A stretch of DNA of 64,000 nt from Amycolatopsis methanolica 239 (GTDB lineage Bacteria > Actinomycetota > Actinomycetes > Mycobacteriales > Pseudonocardiaceae): assembly GCF_000739085.1 (NCBI RefSeq), contig NZ_CP009110.1, forward strand, positions 3,100,001-3,164,000, read 5' to 3'. The translations under genes and the position numbers were made by a program. Below are positions 17,439-25,277 of this stretch, in pieces. Below the pieces are notes generated by a model, which was given only the letters and a program-made list of their open reading frames with translations, made no database searches and had not been told where the DNA came from. Position 1 is the stretch's first letter; each line of letters opens with the position of its first letter.

Positions 17439-18187
17439 CGGCTGCCGGGCGGCCACAGCGTGATGGACTGAGCATCGGGGCGGTGCTGGCGCAGCTACGC
17501 CCGGACTTCCCCGATGTCACCATCTCCAAGATCAGGTTCCTCGAGTCCGAGGGACTGGTCCGCCCGGGCCGGACCGCGTCCGGATACCGGCAGTTCTCCG
17601 CGGCGGACGTCGAGCGGCTGCGGTTCGTGCTGGCCGCGCAGCGGGACCACTACCTCCCGCTCAAGGTCATCAAGGAGCAGCTCGACGCCGCCGACCGCGG
17701 CCTGTCCGACGGCCAGGGCCCCGGCGGCAGGCTGCCGCGCAAGCTGGTCCCCATCCCGGCGGCGCCCGGCCCCGGGGACGGACTGCCCGGGCCCGACGAC
17801 TTCGCGCCGGGCCGCGACGTCCGGCTGACCAGGGAGGACCTGCTCGCCGAGGCGGGCGTGGACAGCCCTCTGCTCGCCGAGCTGGAGCAGTACGGCCTGA
17901 TCCGCCCCGGCGCGGCCGGGTTCTACGACCCGGACGCGGTGCTGGTGGCCCGCACGGTCCGCGCCATGACGGAGTACGGCATCGAGCCGCGGCACCTGCG
18001 TGCCTTCCGCGCGTCGGCGGACCGCGAGGTCGGTCTGCTCGAGCAGATCGTCGCGCCCGTGTCGCGGCAGCGTGACCCGGACGCCAAGGCGCGGGCGGAC
18101 GAGCTGGCGCGGCAGCTGGCGGCACTGTCGGTGACGTTGCACACGCTGCTGGTCAAAGCGGGCATCCGGGACGTGACCGGCGGGTGA
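17435..18187 (+). CDS. ftsR: MerR-family cell-division regulator FtsR
   Basis: 250 residues. N-terminal MerR winged helix: LSIGAVLAQLRPDFPDVTISKIRFLESEGLVRPGRTASGYRQFSAADVERLRFVL. Middle linker rich in Pro/Gly, then a second HTH-like helical region and a C-terminal helical domain (EQIVAPVSRQRDPDAKARADELARQLAAL). Same position after garA as Rv1828, the FtsR homologue that activates ftsZ in corynebacteria. The GTGA overlap with garA shows coupling. Effector unknown. Confidence 0.88.
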   Translation: MTAAGRPQRDGLSIGAVLAQLRPDFPDVTISKIRFLESEGLVRPGRTASGYRQFSAADVERLRFVLAAQRDHYLPLKVIKEQLDAADRGLSDGQGPGGRLPRKLVPIPAAPGPGDGLPGPDDFAPGRDVRLTREDLLAEAGVDSPLLAELEQYGLIRPGAAGFYDPDAVLVARTVRAMTEYGIEPRHLRAFRASADREVGLLEQIVAPVSRQRDPDAKARADELARQLAALSVTLHTLLVKAGIRDVTGG

Positions 18188-18435
18188 GCCCGCCGGTGCG
18201 GTTCTGGATCTCCGCTGGTCGTGGGTCGCGACGGTAATGACATGGTTTCAGGACTCCGCAGCGAGCCGCCGATGCCGTACCGTTGGTGATGGATTTGCCG
18301 GAACGGTCCACGCGACTGCCACACAGTCCCCGCGAACGAGCACGGTGCCGGGATGGCGGGTAGCGTCGGAGATGTCGATGCGGGGTCCTCGGACCAGCGC
18401 CGCGGCCCGCGCACACGAGAGGGAGGCGAAGCCCG

Positions 18436-18909
18436 ATGAGCGAAATGCGCGTCGTCGGCGTGCGGGTCGAGTTGCCCGCGAACCAGCCGATCTTGTTGCT
18501 CCGGGAGGCGCAGGGTGAGCGGTACCTCCCCATCTGGATCGGGTCCGTGGAAGCCACCGCGATCGCACTCGAGCAGCAGGGCGTCCGCCCCGCGCGCCCG
18601 CTGACCCACGACCTCCTCAAGGAGGTCATCGGCGCGCTGGGCCGCGAGCTCGAACAGGTCGTGATCACGGACCTGCGCGAAGGCACGTTCTTCGCCGAAC
18701 TGGTCTTCGACGGCAACGTGCGGGTGTCCGCGCGGCCGAGCGACTCGGTGGCGCTGGCCCTGCGCGTCGGGGTGCCGATCCACGCGGTGGACGCGGTTCT
18801 CGACGAGGCCGGGCTGATCATCCCGGACGAGCAGGAGGACGAGGTCGAGAAGTTCCGCGAATTTCTCGAATCCGTCTCGCCGGAGGACTTCCGCGGCGCG
18901 GACACCTGA
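18436..18909 (+). CDS. Bifunctional nuclease (BFN/DUF151) family protein
   Basis: 157 residues matching the BFN/DUF151 family: VRVELPANQPILLLREAQGERYLPIWIGSVEATAIALEQQGV, RPLTHDLLKEVI and RPSDSVALALRVGVPI. The product of the equivalent mycobacterial gene is Rv1829. Nuclease activity was described for plant members; the role in actinobacteria is not established. The ATG start follows GGGAGGCGAA. Acidic C-terminus. Strong terminator follows. Confidence 0.9.
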   Translation: MSEMRVVGVRVELPANQPILLLREAQGERYLPIWIGSVEATAIALEQQGVRPARPLTHDLLKEVIGALGRELEQVVITDLREGTFFAELVFDGNVRVSARPSDSVALALRVGVPIHAVDAVLDEAGLIIPDEQEDEVEKFREFLESVSPEDFRGADT

Positions 18910-18926
18910 CCGCCCCGCCTCCGGCG

Positions 18927-18980
18927 GCGCCGAAGGGGCCTTCCCGGCTCGAGCACCGGCCGGGAGGGCCCCTTCGGCGC
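18927..18980 (+). terminator. Strong intrinsic terminator after the BFN gene
   Basis: A 14-bp perfect stem (18927-18940 with 18967-18980, GCGCCGAAGGGGCC and complement) extends inward by seven more pairs including one G-U, closing a ~12-nt loop. It starts 18 nt after the stop. Apart from the palindrome at 19015-19030, I see nothing else in the 360-bp gap 18910-19269 except presumed promoter sequence for the next gene. Confidence 0.85.
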
Positions 18981-19014
18981 GTTCCGGGGCCCTCCGCCGC
19001 CTTCGCGGCGAAAA

Positions 19015-19030
19015 TTACCCGGCCGGGTAA
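19015..19030. promoter_or_regulatory. 16-bp perfect palindrome, possible operator
   Basis: TTACCCGGCCGGGTAA is a perfect palindrome in the leader region 240 bp before the second merR gene, just after the BFN terminator. Size and symmetry fit a dimeric HTH regulator. No regulator can be named. A chance match is less likely because the A/T ends are rare in this DNA. Confidence 0.45.
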
Positions 19031-19269
19031 ACCGTGGTCGGAGCGTCTTCACCGATCAACTCTCAAGACTGTGTGAAGGCGGGGCCGCGCGTCGCGTTGA
19101 CCGGGCGCGCGCCCGCGCATACCGTCGATGGCGGTAAATCGCTTCGGTGTGATTCGGCCGCGGCGCGGTCACTGGGGCGCCGGAGCGGTTTGCCACTGCC
19201 GCGGGTCCTACTCCAGGGCCCCGGGTGCTTGTTTCGACCGGCCGCACGGCCGGGCGAGGGGAGGCATGC

Positions 19270-19836
19270 GTGGTCGACGAAGGGCCGGTTCAGGTCGTGC
19301 CCGGGGAGCAGGGTGAGCTCTTCCCGGACTCGTCCCTGCCTGACGAGCTGGTCGGATACCGGGGTCCCGCGGCCTGTCAGATCGCCGGCATCACCTACCG
19401 GCAGCTGGACTACTGGGCGCGCACCGGGCTGGTCGCGCCGAGCATCCGCACGGCGCACGGTTCGGGTTCGCAACGGCTGTACTCGTTCAAGGACATCCTC
19501 GCCCTCAAGATCGTGAAGCGTTTACTCGACACGGGCGTCTCGCTGCAGAACATCCGTGTCGCCGTCGAGCACCTGCGCAAGCGCGGGGCACGCGACCTGG
19601 CGAAAGTCACCCTGGTCTCGGACGGCACCACCGTCTACGAGTGCACCTCGCCGGAGGAGATCGTGGATCTGCTCCAGGGCGGCCAGGGTGTGTTCGGCAT
19701 CGCGGTGAAGGTCCCGATGCAGGAGATCAGCGGCACGATCCACGAGTTCCCGGCCGAGCGCGCCGACGGCGGCGCGATCGAACCGGTAGTTCCGGACGAG
19801 CTCACGCAGCGCCGCAACGCACGCCGGACCGGATGA
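19270..19836 (+). CDS. MerR-family transcriptional regulator (Rv1830-like)
   Basis: 188 residues. MerR HTH: AACQIAGITYRQLDYWARTGLVAPSIRTAHGSGSQRLYSFKDILALKIVKRLLDTGVSLQNIRVAVEHL. The C-terminal part has EEIVDLLQGGQGVFGIAVKVPMQEISGTIHEFPAE, as in the Rv1830/McdR group linked to cell growth and the cell cycle in mycobacteria. GTG 19270 follows GAGGGGAGGC and is preferred to a start at 19225. The tandem glycine riboswitch begins 50 nt after the stop. Confidence 0.87.
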   Translation: MVDEGPVQVVPGEQGELFPDSSLPDELVGYRGPAACQIAGITYRQLDYWARTGLVAPSIRTAHGSGSQRLYSFKDILALKIVKRLLDTGVSLQNIRVAVEHLRKRGARDLAKVTLVSDGTTVYECTSPEEIVDLLQGGQGVFGIAVKVPMQEISGTIHEFPAERADGGAIEPVVPDELTQRRNARRTG

Positions 19837-19885
19837 TCGTCTCCCTGAACCGGGGAGTAGGGTACTGAACGCGGTCGCTGAAGCC

Positions 19886-20098
19886 GCGCGGGAGAGACCG
19901 GGCCACCACCAGCGCGCCCGGCGCCGAAGGAGCAAAGCCTCCCCGGAACCTCTCAGGCACCCTGGACCGCGCGGACGAGACGCCTCTGGAAAGCGGGCCG
20001 ACGGGCACAACTACGTCCGGCCCCGCCGAAGGTGCAAGCCCGGCTCAACACTCGGGTGAACCTCTCAGGCGCCCTCACGGGGCACGACAGAGTGGGGA
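19886..20098 (+). ncRNA. Tandem glycine riboswitch
   Basis: Two glycine aptamers in series. Aptamer I (~19886-19973) carries GCGGGAGAGACC, the core GCGCCGAAGGAGCAA and AACCTCTCAGGCA. Aptamer II (~19974-20098) carries CGCCTCTGGAAAGCGGG, the core CCGCCGAAGGTGCAAG, AACCTCTCAGGCGCC and the closing ACGACAGAGTGGGG. These are the family's consensus elements in the right order. In related actinobacteria this element precedes gcvP; here a hairpin and then an opposite-strand gene follow, with no glycine gene on this strand. Confidence 0.93.
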
Positions 20099-20099
20099 G

Positions 20100-20124
20100 G
20101 GCCCGGAACTGGGGGTTCCGGGCC
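20100..20124 (+). terminator. Hairpin directly after the glycine riboswitch
   Basis: Perfect 10-bp stem GGCCCGGAAC (20100-20109) with GTTCCGGGCC (20115-20124) and a TGGGG loop. No U-tract. It could be the riboswitch's own expression-platform terminator or a convergent terminator for the SnoaL-like gene, whose stop is 17 bp further on. Confidence 0.6.
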
Positions 20125-20140
20125 GGCTGGCGGATCCGCG

Positions 20141-20503
20141 TCAGCTGGGCACCTTGTCGAGGAAGCCCAGCAGCCGCTCGATCCGGCCGTCCTCGACCAC
20201 CACGACGTCGAAGCCGATCGCGAGCGGCTCCGTGGCACCCGGCGCGCTCAGGTGCCACATGAACCGGGCCTGGTCGTGGTGGCCGTCCACGGCGCCGCCG
20301 AGGCTGAACTCCAGCCCCGCGAACTGCGCCTGCGCCGCGCCGATGAACTCGTCGATCGCGGCAGTGCCGCGCACCGAGCCGATCGGGTCGGTGAACAGCG
20401 CCTCCGGGGTGAACAGCTCCTCCACCAGCGCCCGGCGCTTGTCCGCGTCCGTCTCGTTCCAGACGTCGATGTAGCCCTGGGCGAGAGCGGTGTAGTCGGT
20501 CAT
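20141..20503 (-). CDS. SnoaL-like/NTF2-fold protein
   Basis: 120 residues with the SnoaL/NTF2 pattern: an N-terminal helix LAQGYIDVWNETDADKRRALVEELFTPEALFTDPIG, then RGTAAIDEFIGAAQAQFAG, FMWHLSAPG and a final beta strand IGFDVVVVEDGRIERLLGFLD. Members are small ligand-binding or isomerase-like proteins; function here unknown. ATG 20503 has a good AGGAGG behind it. Divergent from the XRE regulator, with an inverted repeat between them, so it is probably that regulator's target. Confidence 0.85.
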   Translation of the reverse strand: MTDYTALAQGYIDVWNETDADKRRALVEELFTPEALFTDPIGSVRGTAAIDEFIGAAQAQFAGLEFSLGGAVDGHHDQARFMWHLSAPGATEPLAIGFDVVVVEDGRIERLLGFLDKVPS

Positions 20504-20567
20504 CGGATTCCTCCTGGTTGCACTCGGTGTGACCTGATCACCATCGCCCGGATCGCGCGGCCCGTCG

Positions 20568-20584
20568 ATTACGCGGGAGGTAAT
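20568..20584. promoter_or_regulatory. Inverted repeat between the SnoaL and XRE genes
   Basis: ATTAC (20568-20572) and GTAAT (20580-20584) form an inverted repeat with a 7-nt spacer in the 115-bp divergent gap. A likely operator for the adjacent XRE/MmyB regulator, acting on both promoters. Only five bases per arm, so modest support. Confidence 0.4.
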
Positions 20585-20618
20585 GGCGGCGCCGTGCGCG
20601 CCCCGTAACTTCGCACGA

Positions 20619-21391
20619 GTGACGACCGTGCAGCGCCCCGTGGGCGAGCAGTTGCGGCAGTGGCGGGAACGCCGCAGGCTCAGCCAGCTCGACCTCGCCC
20701 TGTCCGCCGAGATCTCCACGCGCCACCTCAGCTTCCTGGAGAACGGCCGGTCCCGGCCGAGCCGCGAGATGGTGCTGCGCCTGGGGGAGCGGCTGGAGGT
20801 GCCGCTGCGGGAGCGCAACCGGCTGCTGCTGGCCGCCGGCTACGCGCCGGTCTTTCCGGAGACCCCGCTGCCCGATCTGGGCGCCGCGCTCGACGCCGTC
20901 CGGCACCTGCTCGCCGGGCACGAGCCGTACCCGGCCGTCGTCGTGGACCGCAACTGGGACCTCGTCGAGAGCAACAGCGGCATCACCCTGCTGACCGACA
21001 TCGTCGACCCCGCGCTGCTGGAACCGCCCGCCAACGTGCTGCGGATCGCGCTGCACCCCCGCGGCCTCGCCCCGCACGTGATCAACCTGGGGCAATGGCG
21101 GGCCGAGCTGCTCGGGCGGCTGCGGCGGCAGGTGGAGATCACCGGCGACCCCGGACTGGCGGAGCTGCTGGCCGAGGTGAGCGGGTACCCGTGCGACGAC
21201 CCGGTGGACGAGGCCCCGGCCGGCTCGGTGTTCGTGCCGGTGCGGCTGCGTCGCGGCGACGCCGAGCTGACCCTGCTGTCCGTGGTGGCCACCTTCGGCA
21301 CCGCGCTGGACGTCACGCTGGCCGAGCTGGTGATCGAGTCGTTCTACCCGGCCGACGCGGCCACCCGCGAGGTACTCACCGGCCGGCGTGA
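20619..21391 (+). CDS. XRE-family regulator with MmyB-type ligand domain, stop codon apparently lost
   Basis: N-terminal HTH (VGEQLRQWRERRRLSQLDLALSAEISTRHLSFLENGRSRPSREM) and an MmyB-like domain (AVVVDRNWDLVESNSGI to LAELVIESFYPADAATREVL), the family's usual length of ~255 residues. As written the frame does not stop after this: it runs to 21974 through sequence antisense to lspA, adding ~195 residues of Arg/Pro-rich nonsense. One extra base between 21379 and 21388 would put the TGA at 21389-21391 in frame, which is the end given here. Likely regulates the divergent SnoaL-like gene. GTG start at 20619. Confidence 0.75.
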
Positions 21392-21935
21392 GCGCGGCGC
21401 TGGTCACCCCGGTGTCCTGCGCCGCGCCCAGGCCCACCATGGCGACCAGGCCCACCGCGCCCGCGAGCAGCCCGAGCCGGGCCACCGGGCGCAGGGGCAG
21501 CCGGACGAGCCTGCGCCCGGCGGCCACCGCGAGCAGCGCGGTCCCCGCCGTGATGGCGACGTCGGCGAGGTTGAACACCGAGTCGCCGACCGGGATGAAG
21601 TCCACCGCGCTGCGGACGCTGCCCGGCGCGGTCAGGAAGTGCAGGCCGAGGCGGTCGAGCAGGTCGCTCGCCCACCCGGCGAGGACCAGCGCGGCCGGGA
21701 CGAGGACCGAGGTAGGCCGGGGACGCCGGACGAGCGCAGCCGTGGCGAGGCCCAGCCCCGCGGCACCGAGGAGGTCGAGGAGCGCGCCGGCGAGCGGGTC
21801 GCGGTACCAGCCGCCGATCGCTTCGCCGACCAGGTAGCTGCCGCCGCTGTTGATCAGCGTGCCGGGCACGTGCCGCCACGCCCACCACTTGGCCGACTGG
21901 TCCACCACGACGACGATCGCGAGCACCACCAGCAC
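21376..21935 (-). CDS. lspA: Signal peptidase II (LspA)-like membrane protein, stop codon apparently lost
   Basis: Conserved part ~186 residues with four to five membrane helices. It has DQSAKWWAW in helix 1 and both aspartate motifs of lipoprotein signal peptidase: SAVDFIPVGDSVFNLADVAITAG. It would cleave prolipoproteins at the lipobox cysteine. The frame then reads on to 20538 antisense to the XRE gene. The same single-base insertion that repairs XRE would make the TGA at 21376-21378 its stop. The start is also uncertain: GTG 21935 is the first available, but an earlier N-terminal stretch (PREFLGGRRV) is in frame without a start. It may be a second LspA rather than the main one. Confidence 0.7.
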
Positions 21936-22098
21936 GACGCGCCTGCCACCCAGGAACTCCCTCGGCTCCGCTGAGGTCCGGACGGCGTCGAGTCAACCGG
22001 GGTGACCTGTGCGGTCACCGGTGCGTGAGCTGTGCCGCGACTGTGAACCAGGATCGGCGAAGCCGCCCGTTGCGGGCGGTGGTTCGCAGCGGTTCGCC

Positions 22099-23265
22099 CT
22101 ACGCGCCGGGGTTGCGCAGGCGGGTGAAGTCGGCCTGCTGCGCCGGTTCCTGGAGGTAGTTGCGGAACCTCTGGGAGGCGCGCTGCTGGACCTCGTCGAC
22201 GTTTTCGGCGGTGAGCACCGCGCACGGGTAGTCGGCGGGGGCGTTGGCCGCGAGCGGCTCGGCCGGGGAGGTCAGCAGGGTCGGCCGGGCGGTGGTCAGC
22301 TCGGTGATCGTCGCCGTGGTCTCCGGGATCCACACCGCGGGCTGGCCGCCGATCGAGTCGAGGTTGCCGCGGCCGGTGAGCGCCAGCAGGACGCGCTGAT
22401 CGTCGATGGCCTGGACCTGGACGTGGACGCAGTGCGCGTGCACGACGGTCCTCGCCTGGTTCCACCGCTCGGCGGCGGCGGTCACCGCGGGGGCCACCGA
22501 CGGGGCGGCGACGACGTTCAGGTTGGAGTCGCCTTCGGCGCACGCGCTGGCCTGGGCCTCGGCCCGGTTGGCGACGATGCTGTCCGCCCAGCCCCAGCCG
22601 AGGATCCCGAGCACGAGGAGCACGACGAACACCCCGGCGACGATCGGCCACTTCGCGATGCCGCGCTTGGCCTCGCCGACGACGCGGTGCGAGCCGGTGG
22701 CCTCCCCGGGCGCCGCGATCCGGTGGGAGCCGGTCGTTTCGCCCGCCCCGGCCCGGCGGCGGCCCAGTTGCGGGCGGCCGTCCACGGCCAGGATGCGCTG
22801 GGTGCCGGTGCTCTCGCCCGCGCGGCCACGCCGGTAGCCACTGGACTCACCTACCGCCCGGCGGCTGCCGGTGGACTCGGAGGCACCCACGGCGCGGCGG
22901 CTGCCGGTGGATTCGATGGTGCCGACGGCGCGGCGGCCGCCGGTCGTCTCACCGGGCGCGGCGAAACCGCCGACGCGGCGACTGCCCGCCTCGACGGGAG
23001 GAGTCCGGCCGCCCGCGGGAACACCAGGGGCCACGCCGTGGGAAAAACCGGGGGCCACGCCGTGGGAAACACCAGCGGTCGCCCCGTAGGGACCATCGCC
23101 AGGAGCACCCCCGGGCATGCGCTGGTACCCGCTCGCTGAGCCGGGATCCACTGGAAAGGCACCCACGGCCTCGCCCGGCCGCGGCGCCGCCTGCCGGTAC
23201 CCCGTCGGCTCCCCAGCCTCAGGACGGCCGTGAGCGGGGTCGTCGCCCCTGCTGTGTCGCCCCAT
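22099..23265 (-). CDS. Membrane protein with 12-residue repeats and a substrate-binding-like outer domain
   Basis: 388 residues. The cytoplasmic N-terminal 200 residues are disordered. They contain seven copies of a motif close to ESTGSRRAVG at residues 106, 118, 130, 140, 151, 176 and 188, plus two GVSHGVAPG repeats near 65-80. One membrane helix (~205-226) follows, then an extracellular domain (ACAEGDSNLNVVAAPSVAP, RWNQARTVVHAHCVHVQVQ). That domain resembles the N-terminal part of actinobacterial substrate-binding/VWA proteins but stops early, without a VWA domain. Function unknown; the outer domain may bind a ligand and the repeats may be a phosphorylation or scaffold region. ATG 23265. 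Confidence 0.72.
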   Translation of the reverse strand: MGRHSRGDDPAHGRPEAGEPTGYRQAAPRPGEAVGAFPVDPGSASGYQRMPGGAPGDGPYGATAGVSHGVAPGFSHGVAPGVPAGGRTPPVEAGSRRVGGFAAPGETTGGRRAVGTIESTGSRRAVGASESTGSRRAVGESSGYRRGRAGESTGTQRILAVDGRPQLGRRRAGAGETTGSHRIAAPGEATGSHRVVGEAKRGIAKWPIVAGVFVVLLVLGILGWGWADSIVANRAEAQASACAEGDSNLNVVAAPSVAPAVTAAAERWNQARTVVHAHCVHVQVQAIDDQRVLLALTGRGNLDSIGGQPAVWIPETTATITELTTARPTLLTSPAEPLAANAPADYPCAVLTAENVDEVQQRASQRFRNYLQEPAQQADFTRLRNPGA

Positions 23266-23373
23266 GCGTGCTCTTCCTCAACTCTCCGTGTGCTCCGACA
23301 AACGACGTTCACCCTAACAGGGGTTCGTCGTTAGCGAAACGTGATGAACCCACGAAAATCGCAGGACTGAGCG

Positions 23374-24234
23374 TTACTGCCCTTGTGCGAGGAGCGTCCG
23401 GCAGTGCTCGATCAGCCGAGCGCGCAGCGGCTCCGCCCGGGCGGCGAACGCCGCCTGGGCACGCGCGTACTCCGCCCGCCCCCGTGCGGTCTCGATCCGC
23501 ACGGGGGAGTAGCCCAGTCCCGATAAATCGTACGGGCTCGCCCGCATGTCCAGTTCGCGGATCTCCACTGCCAGCTCGAAGCAGTCCGCGACCAGCTCGG
23601 ACGGCACGAACGGGTCGAGTTTGAACGCCGCCCGGTACAGGTCCATGTTCGCGTGCAGGCACCCCGGCTGCTCCAGCTCCACCTGCCGCTTCCGGGACGG
23701 CTCCAGCGCGTTGCGCGGCCGGGCTGGCGGGGTGAAGAACCGGAACGCGTCGTAGTGCCCGCAGCGCAGCTCCAGCGACTCGACGACCGTGTCGGTGCCG
23801 GCCGCGCCCAGCCGCAGCGGCAGCTGGTTGTGGCGCACCTGCCCGGGCGCCTGCCGGTACACCATCGCCCACTCGTGCAGCCCGAAACAGCTCAGCCGCG
23901 GCGGGCGGGACGCGGTGGCCTCCAGCAGCACGAGCAACGCCCGCACCGTCGGCACCCGCTTGGCGGGCAGGTCACCGAGCGCCACGCCGCCGCCGGTCTC
24001 CCGGAAGTCCGGCCGCGCCAGGAACTCGCGCGCCCCCATCAGCACCACACCGGGCCCCGGGCTCCACCGTTCCAGGTGCGCCGGGCGGTGCGGGTAGTAC
24101 TGGAACAGGAAGTCGTGCACCGGGTGCTTCTCGCCCCGCGACCGGCGCTCCTGGTAGGGGCCGGTCCAGCGGCGGACCCGCGCGACGTGGTCGCGTTGCC
24201 AGGCCCGCCACTCGTCCTCGGCCAGAACCCGCAT
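23374..24234 (-). CDS. Conserved actinobacterial protein of unknown function
   Basis: 286 residues, soluble, Arg- and aromatic-rich. Recognisable segments are RVLAEDEWRAWQRDHVARVRRWTGPY, GEKHPVHDFLFQYYPHRPAHLERW, PGCLHANMDLYRAAFKL and RASPYDLSGLGYSPVRIET. I recall closely similar proteins labelled 3-methyladenine DNA glycosylase in actinobacterial genomes, but I see no motif that proves this and would not rely on it. ATG overlaps the stop of the upstream CNNM-type gene (TGATG), so it is the last gene of that operon. Confidence 0.7.
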   Translation of the reverse strand: MRVLAEDEWRAWQRDHVARVRRWTGPYQERRSRGEKHPVHDFLFQYYPHRPAHLERWSPGPGVVLMGAREFLARPDFRETGGGVALGDLPAKRVPTVRALLVLLEATASRPPRLSCFGLHEWAMVYRQAPGQVRHNQLPLRLGAAGTDTVVESLELRCGHYDAFRFFTPPARPRNALEPSRKRQVELEQPGCLHANMDLYRAAFKLDPFVPSELVADCFELAVEIRELDMRASPYDLSGLGYSPVRIETARGRAEYARAQAAFAARAEPLRARLIEHCRTLLAQGQ

Positions 24235-25277
24235 CACGCCGTCACGTGCGTCCCGTCGCGCACCGTGCCCACGTACTCCTCGACCAGGTCCTCCAGGGCG
24301 ACCACGCCGATGATCGTGCCGTCCGCGCCGCGGGCACGAGCCAGGTGGCTGCCCTCGCGGCGCATCGCGGAGAGGGCCTCGTCGAGGCGGGCGTGCGCGG
24401 GCAGGTCGGTCAGCGGCCGCGTCTTGTCCGCGGGCACCCGGCTCCCCGGGGCCTCGCCGATCTGGTCGAGCACGTCCTTGACGTGCAGGTACCCGATCAG
24501 CTCACCGCTCGCCGACCGCAGCGGGTACCGCGAGAAGCCCGTCGACGAGACCGCTTCCTCGACGTCGCCCACCGTCGGCGTGCTCGGCAGCGTGGTCAGC
24601 TCGGCGGTGGGCACCAGGACATCGGCGACGGTCTTCTCTACCGACGACAGCGTCTGGCTCAGCCGCTCGTGCTCGGACTGCTCCAGCAGGCCCTCCCGGC
24701 GCGATTCGGACAGCAGCTCGGCCAGCTCGTCGGAGGTGTAGGCGGTCTCCAGCTCGTCCTTCGGCTCCACCCGGACCAGCCGCAGCAGCGCGTTGGCCAT
24801 GGCGTTGAGCAGCCAGATGAACGGGTTGGCGAGCTTGACCCACGCCACGTGGATCGGCACCAGCCACAGCGCCAGCCGCTCCGGCTCGGCGATGGCGAGG
24901 TTCTTCGGCACCATCTCGCCGATCAGCACGTGCAGGATGGTGATGAACGCCAGTGCGATCGCGAAGGACACCGTGTGCAGCACGACGTCCGGGAGCCCGA
25001 GCAGCCCGAACAACCCCTCGAGCTGGTGCGCCACCGCGGGTTCGCCGAGGCGGCCGAGGATCAGCGAGCAGATCGTGATGCCCAGCTGGGCGCCGGCGAG
25101 CATCTGCGACACGTGTTTGCTCGCGTTGATGACGATTCGCGCCCGGGTCTTGCCCTGTTCCAGCAGGGCCTCCAGCCGGTCGCGGCGCGAGGAGATCAGG
25201 GTGAACTCCGCGCCCACGAAGAACGCGTTCAGCAGCAGCAGGACGACGATCAGGAAGATCGCGAGCCAGTCGTTCAC
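24234..25277 (-). CDS. CNNM/CorC-type transport-associated membrane protein (second copy)
   Basis: 347 residues. CNNM transmembrane domain (residues ~1-200: WLAIFLIVVLLLLNAFFVGAEFTLISSRR, GAQLGITICSLILGRLGEP, GEMVPKNLAIAEPERLA), then two CBS motifs (~210-340: VADVLVPTAELTTLPSTPTV, RYPLRSASGELIGYLHVKDVLD). The C-terminal CorC_HlyC domain present in its neighbour is missing. Family members are linked to magnesium or cobalt efflux. GTG start overlaps the stop of the longer paralogue by 4 nt (GTGA). Confidence 0.85.
   Translation of the reverse strand: MNDWLAIFLIVVLLLLNAFFVGAEFTLISSRRDRLEALLEQGKTRARIVINASKHVSQMLAGAQLGITICSLILGRLGEPAVAHQLEGLFGLLGLPDVVLHTVSFAIALAFITILHVLIGEMVPKNLAIAEPERLALWLVPIHVAWVKLANPFIWLLNAMANALLRLVRVEPKDELETAYTSDELAELLSESRREGLLEQSEHERLSQTLSSVEKTVADVLVPTAELTTLPSTPTVGDVEEAVSSTGFSRYPLRSASGELIGYLHVKDVLDQIGEAPGSRVPADKTRPLTDLPAHARLDEALSAMRREGSHLARARGADGTIIGVVALEDLVEEYVGTVRDGTHVTA

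Noticed and set aside
19840..19857. Small CTCCC/GGGGAG hairpin after the second merR gene as a terminator
   Set aside because: Stem of only about five pairs and it would cut off the riboswitch; too weak to call.
22640..22975. Regularly spaced DNA repeats resembling a CRISPR-like array
   Set aside because: The period is about 36 bp with no unique spacers and the frame is open throughout; it is a protein repeat.
23374..24234. 3-methyladenine DNA glycosylase as a firm product name
   Set aside because: I recall this label for similar proteins but see no glycosylase motif (no helix-hairpin-helix or AAG-type active site).
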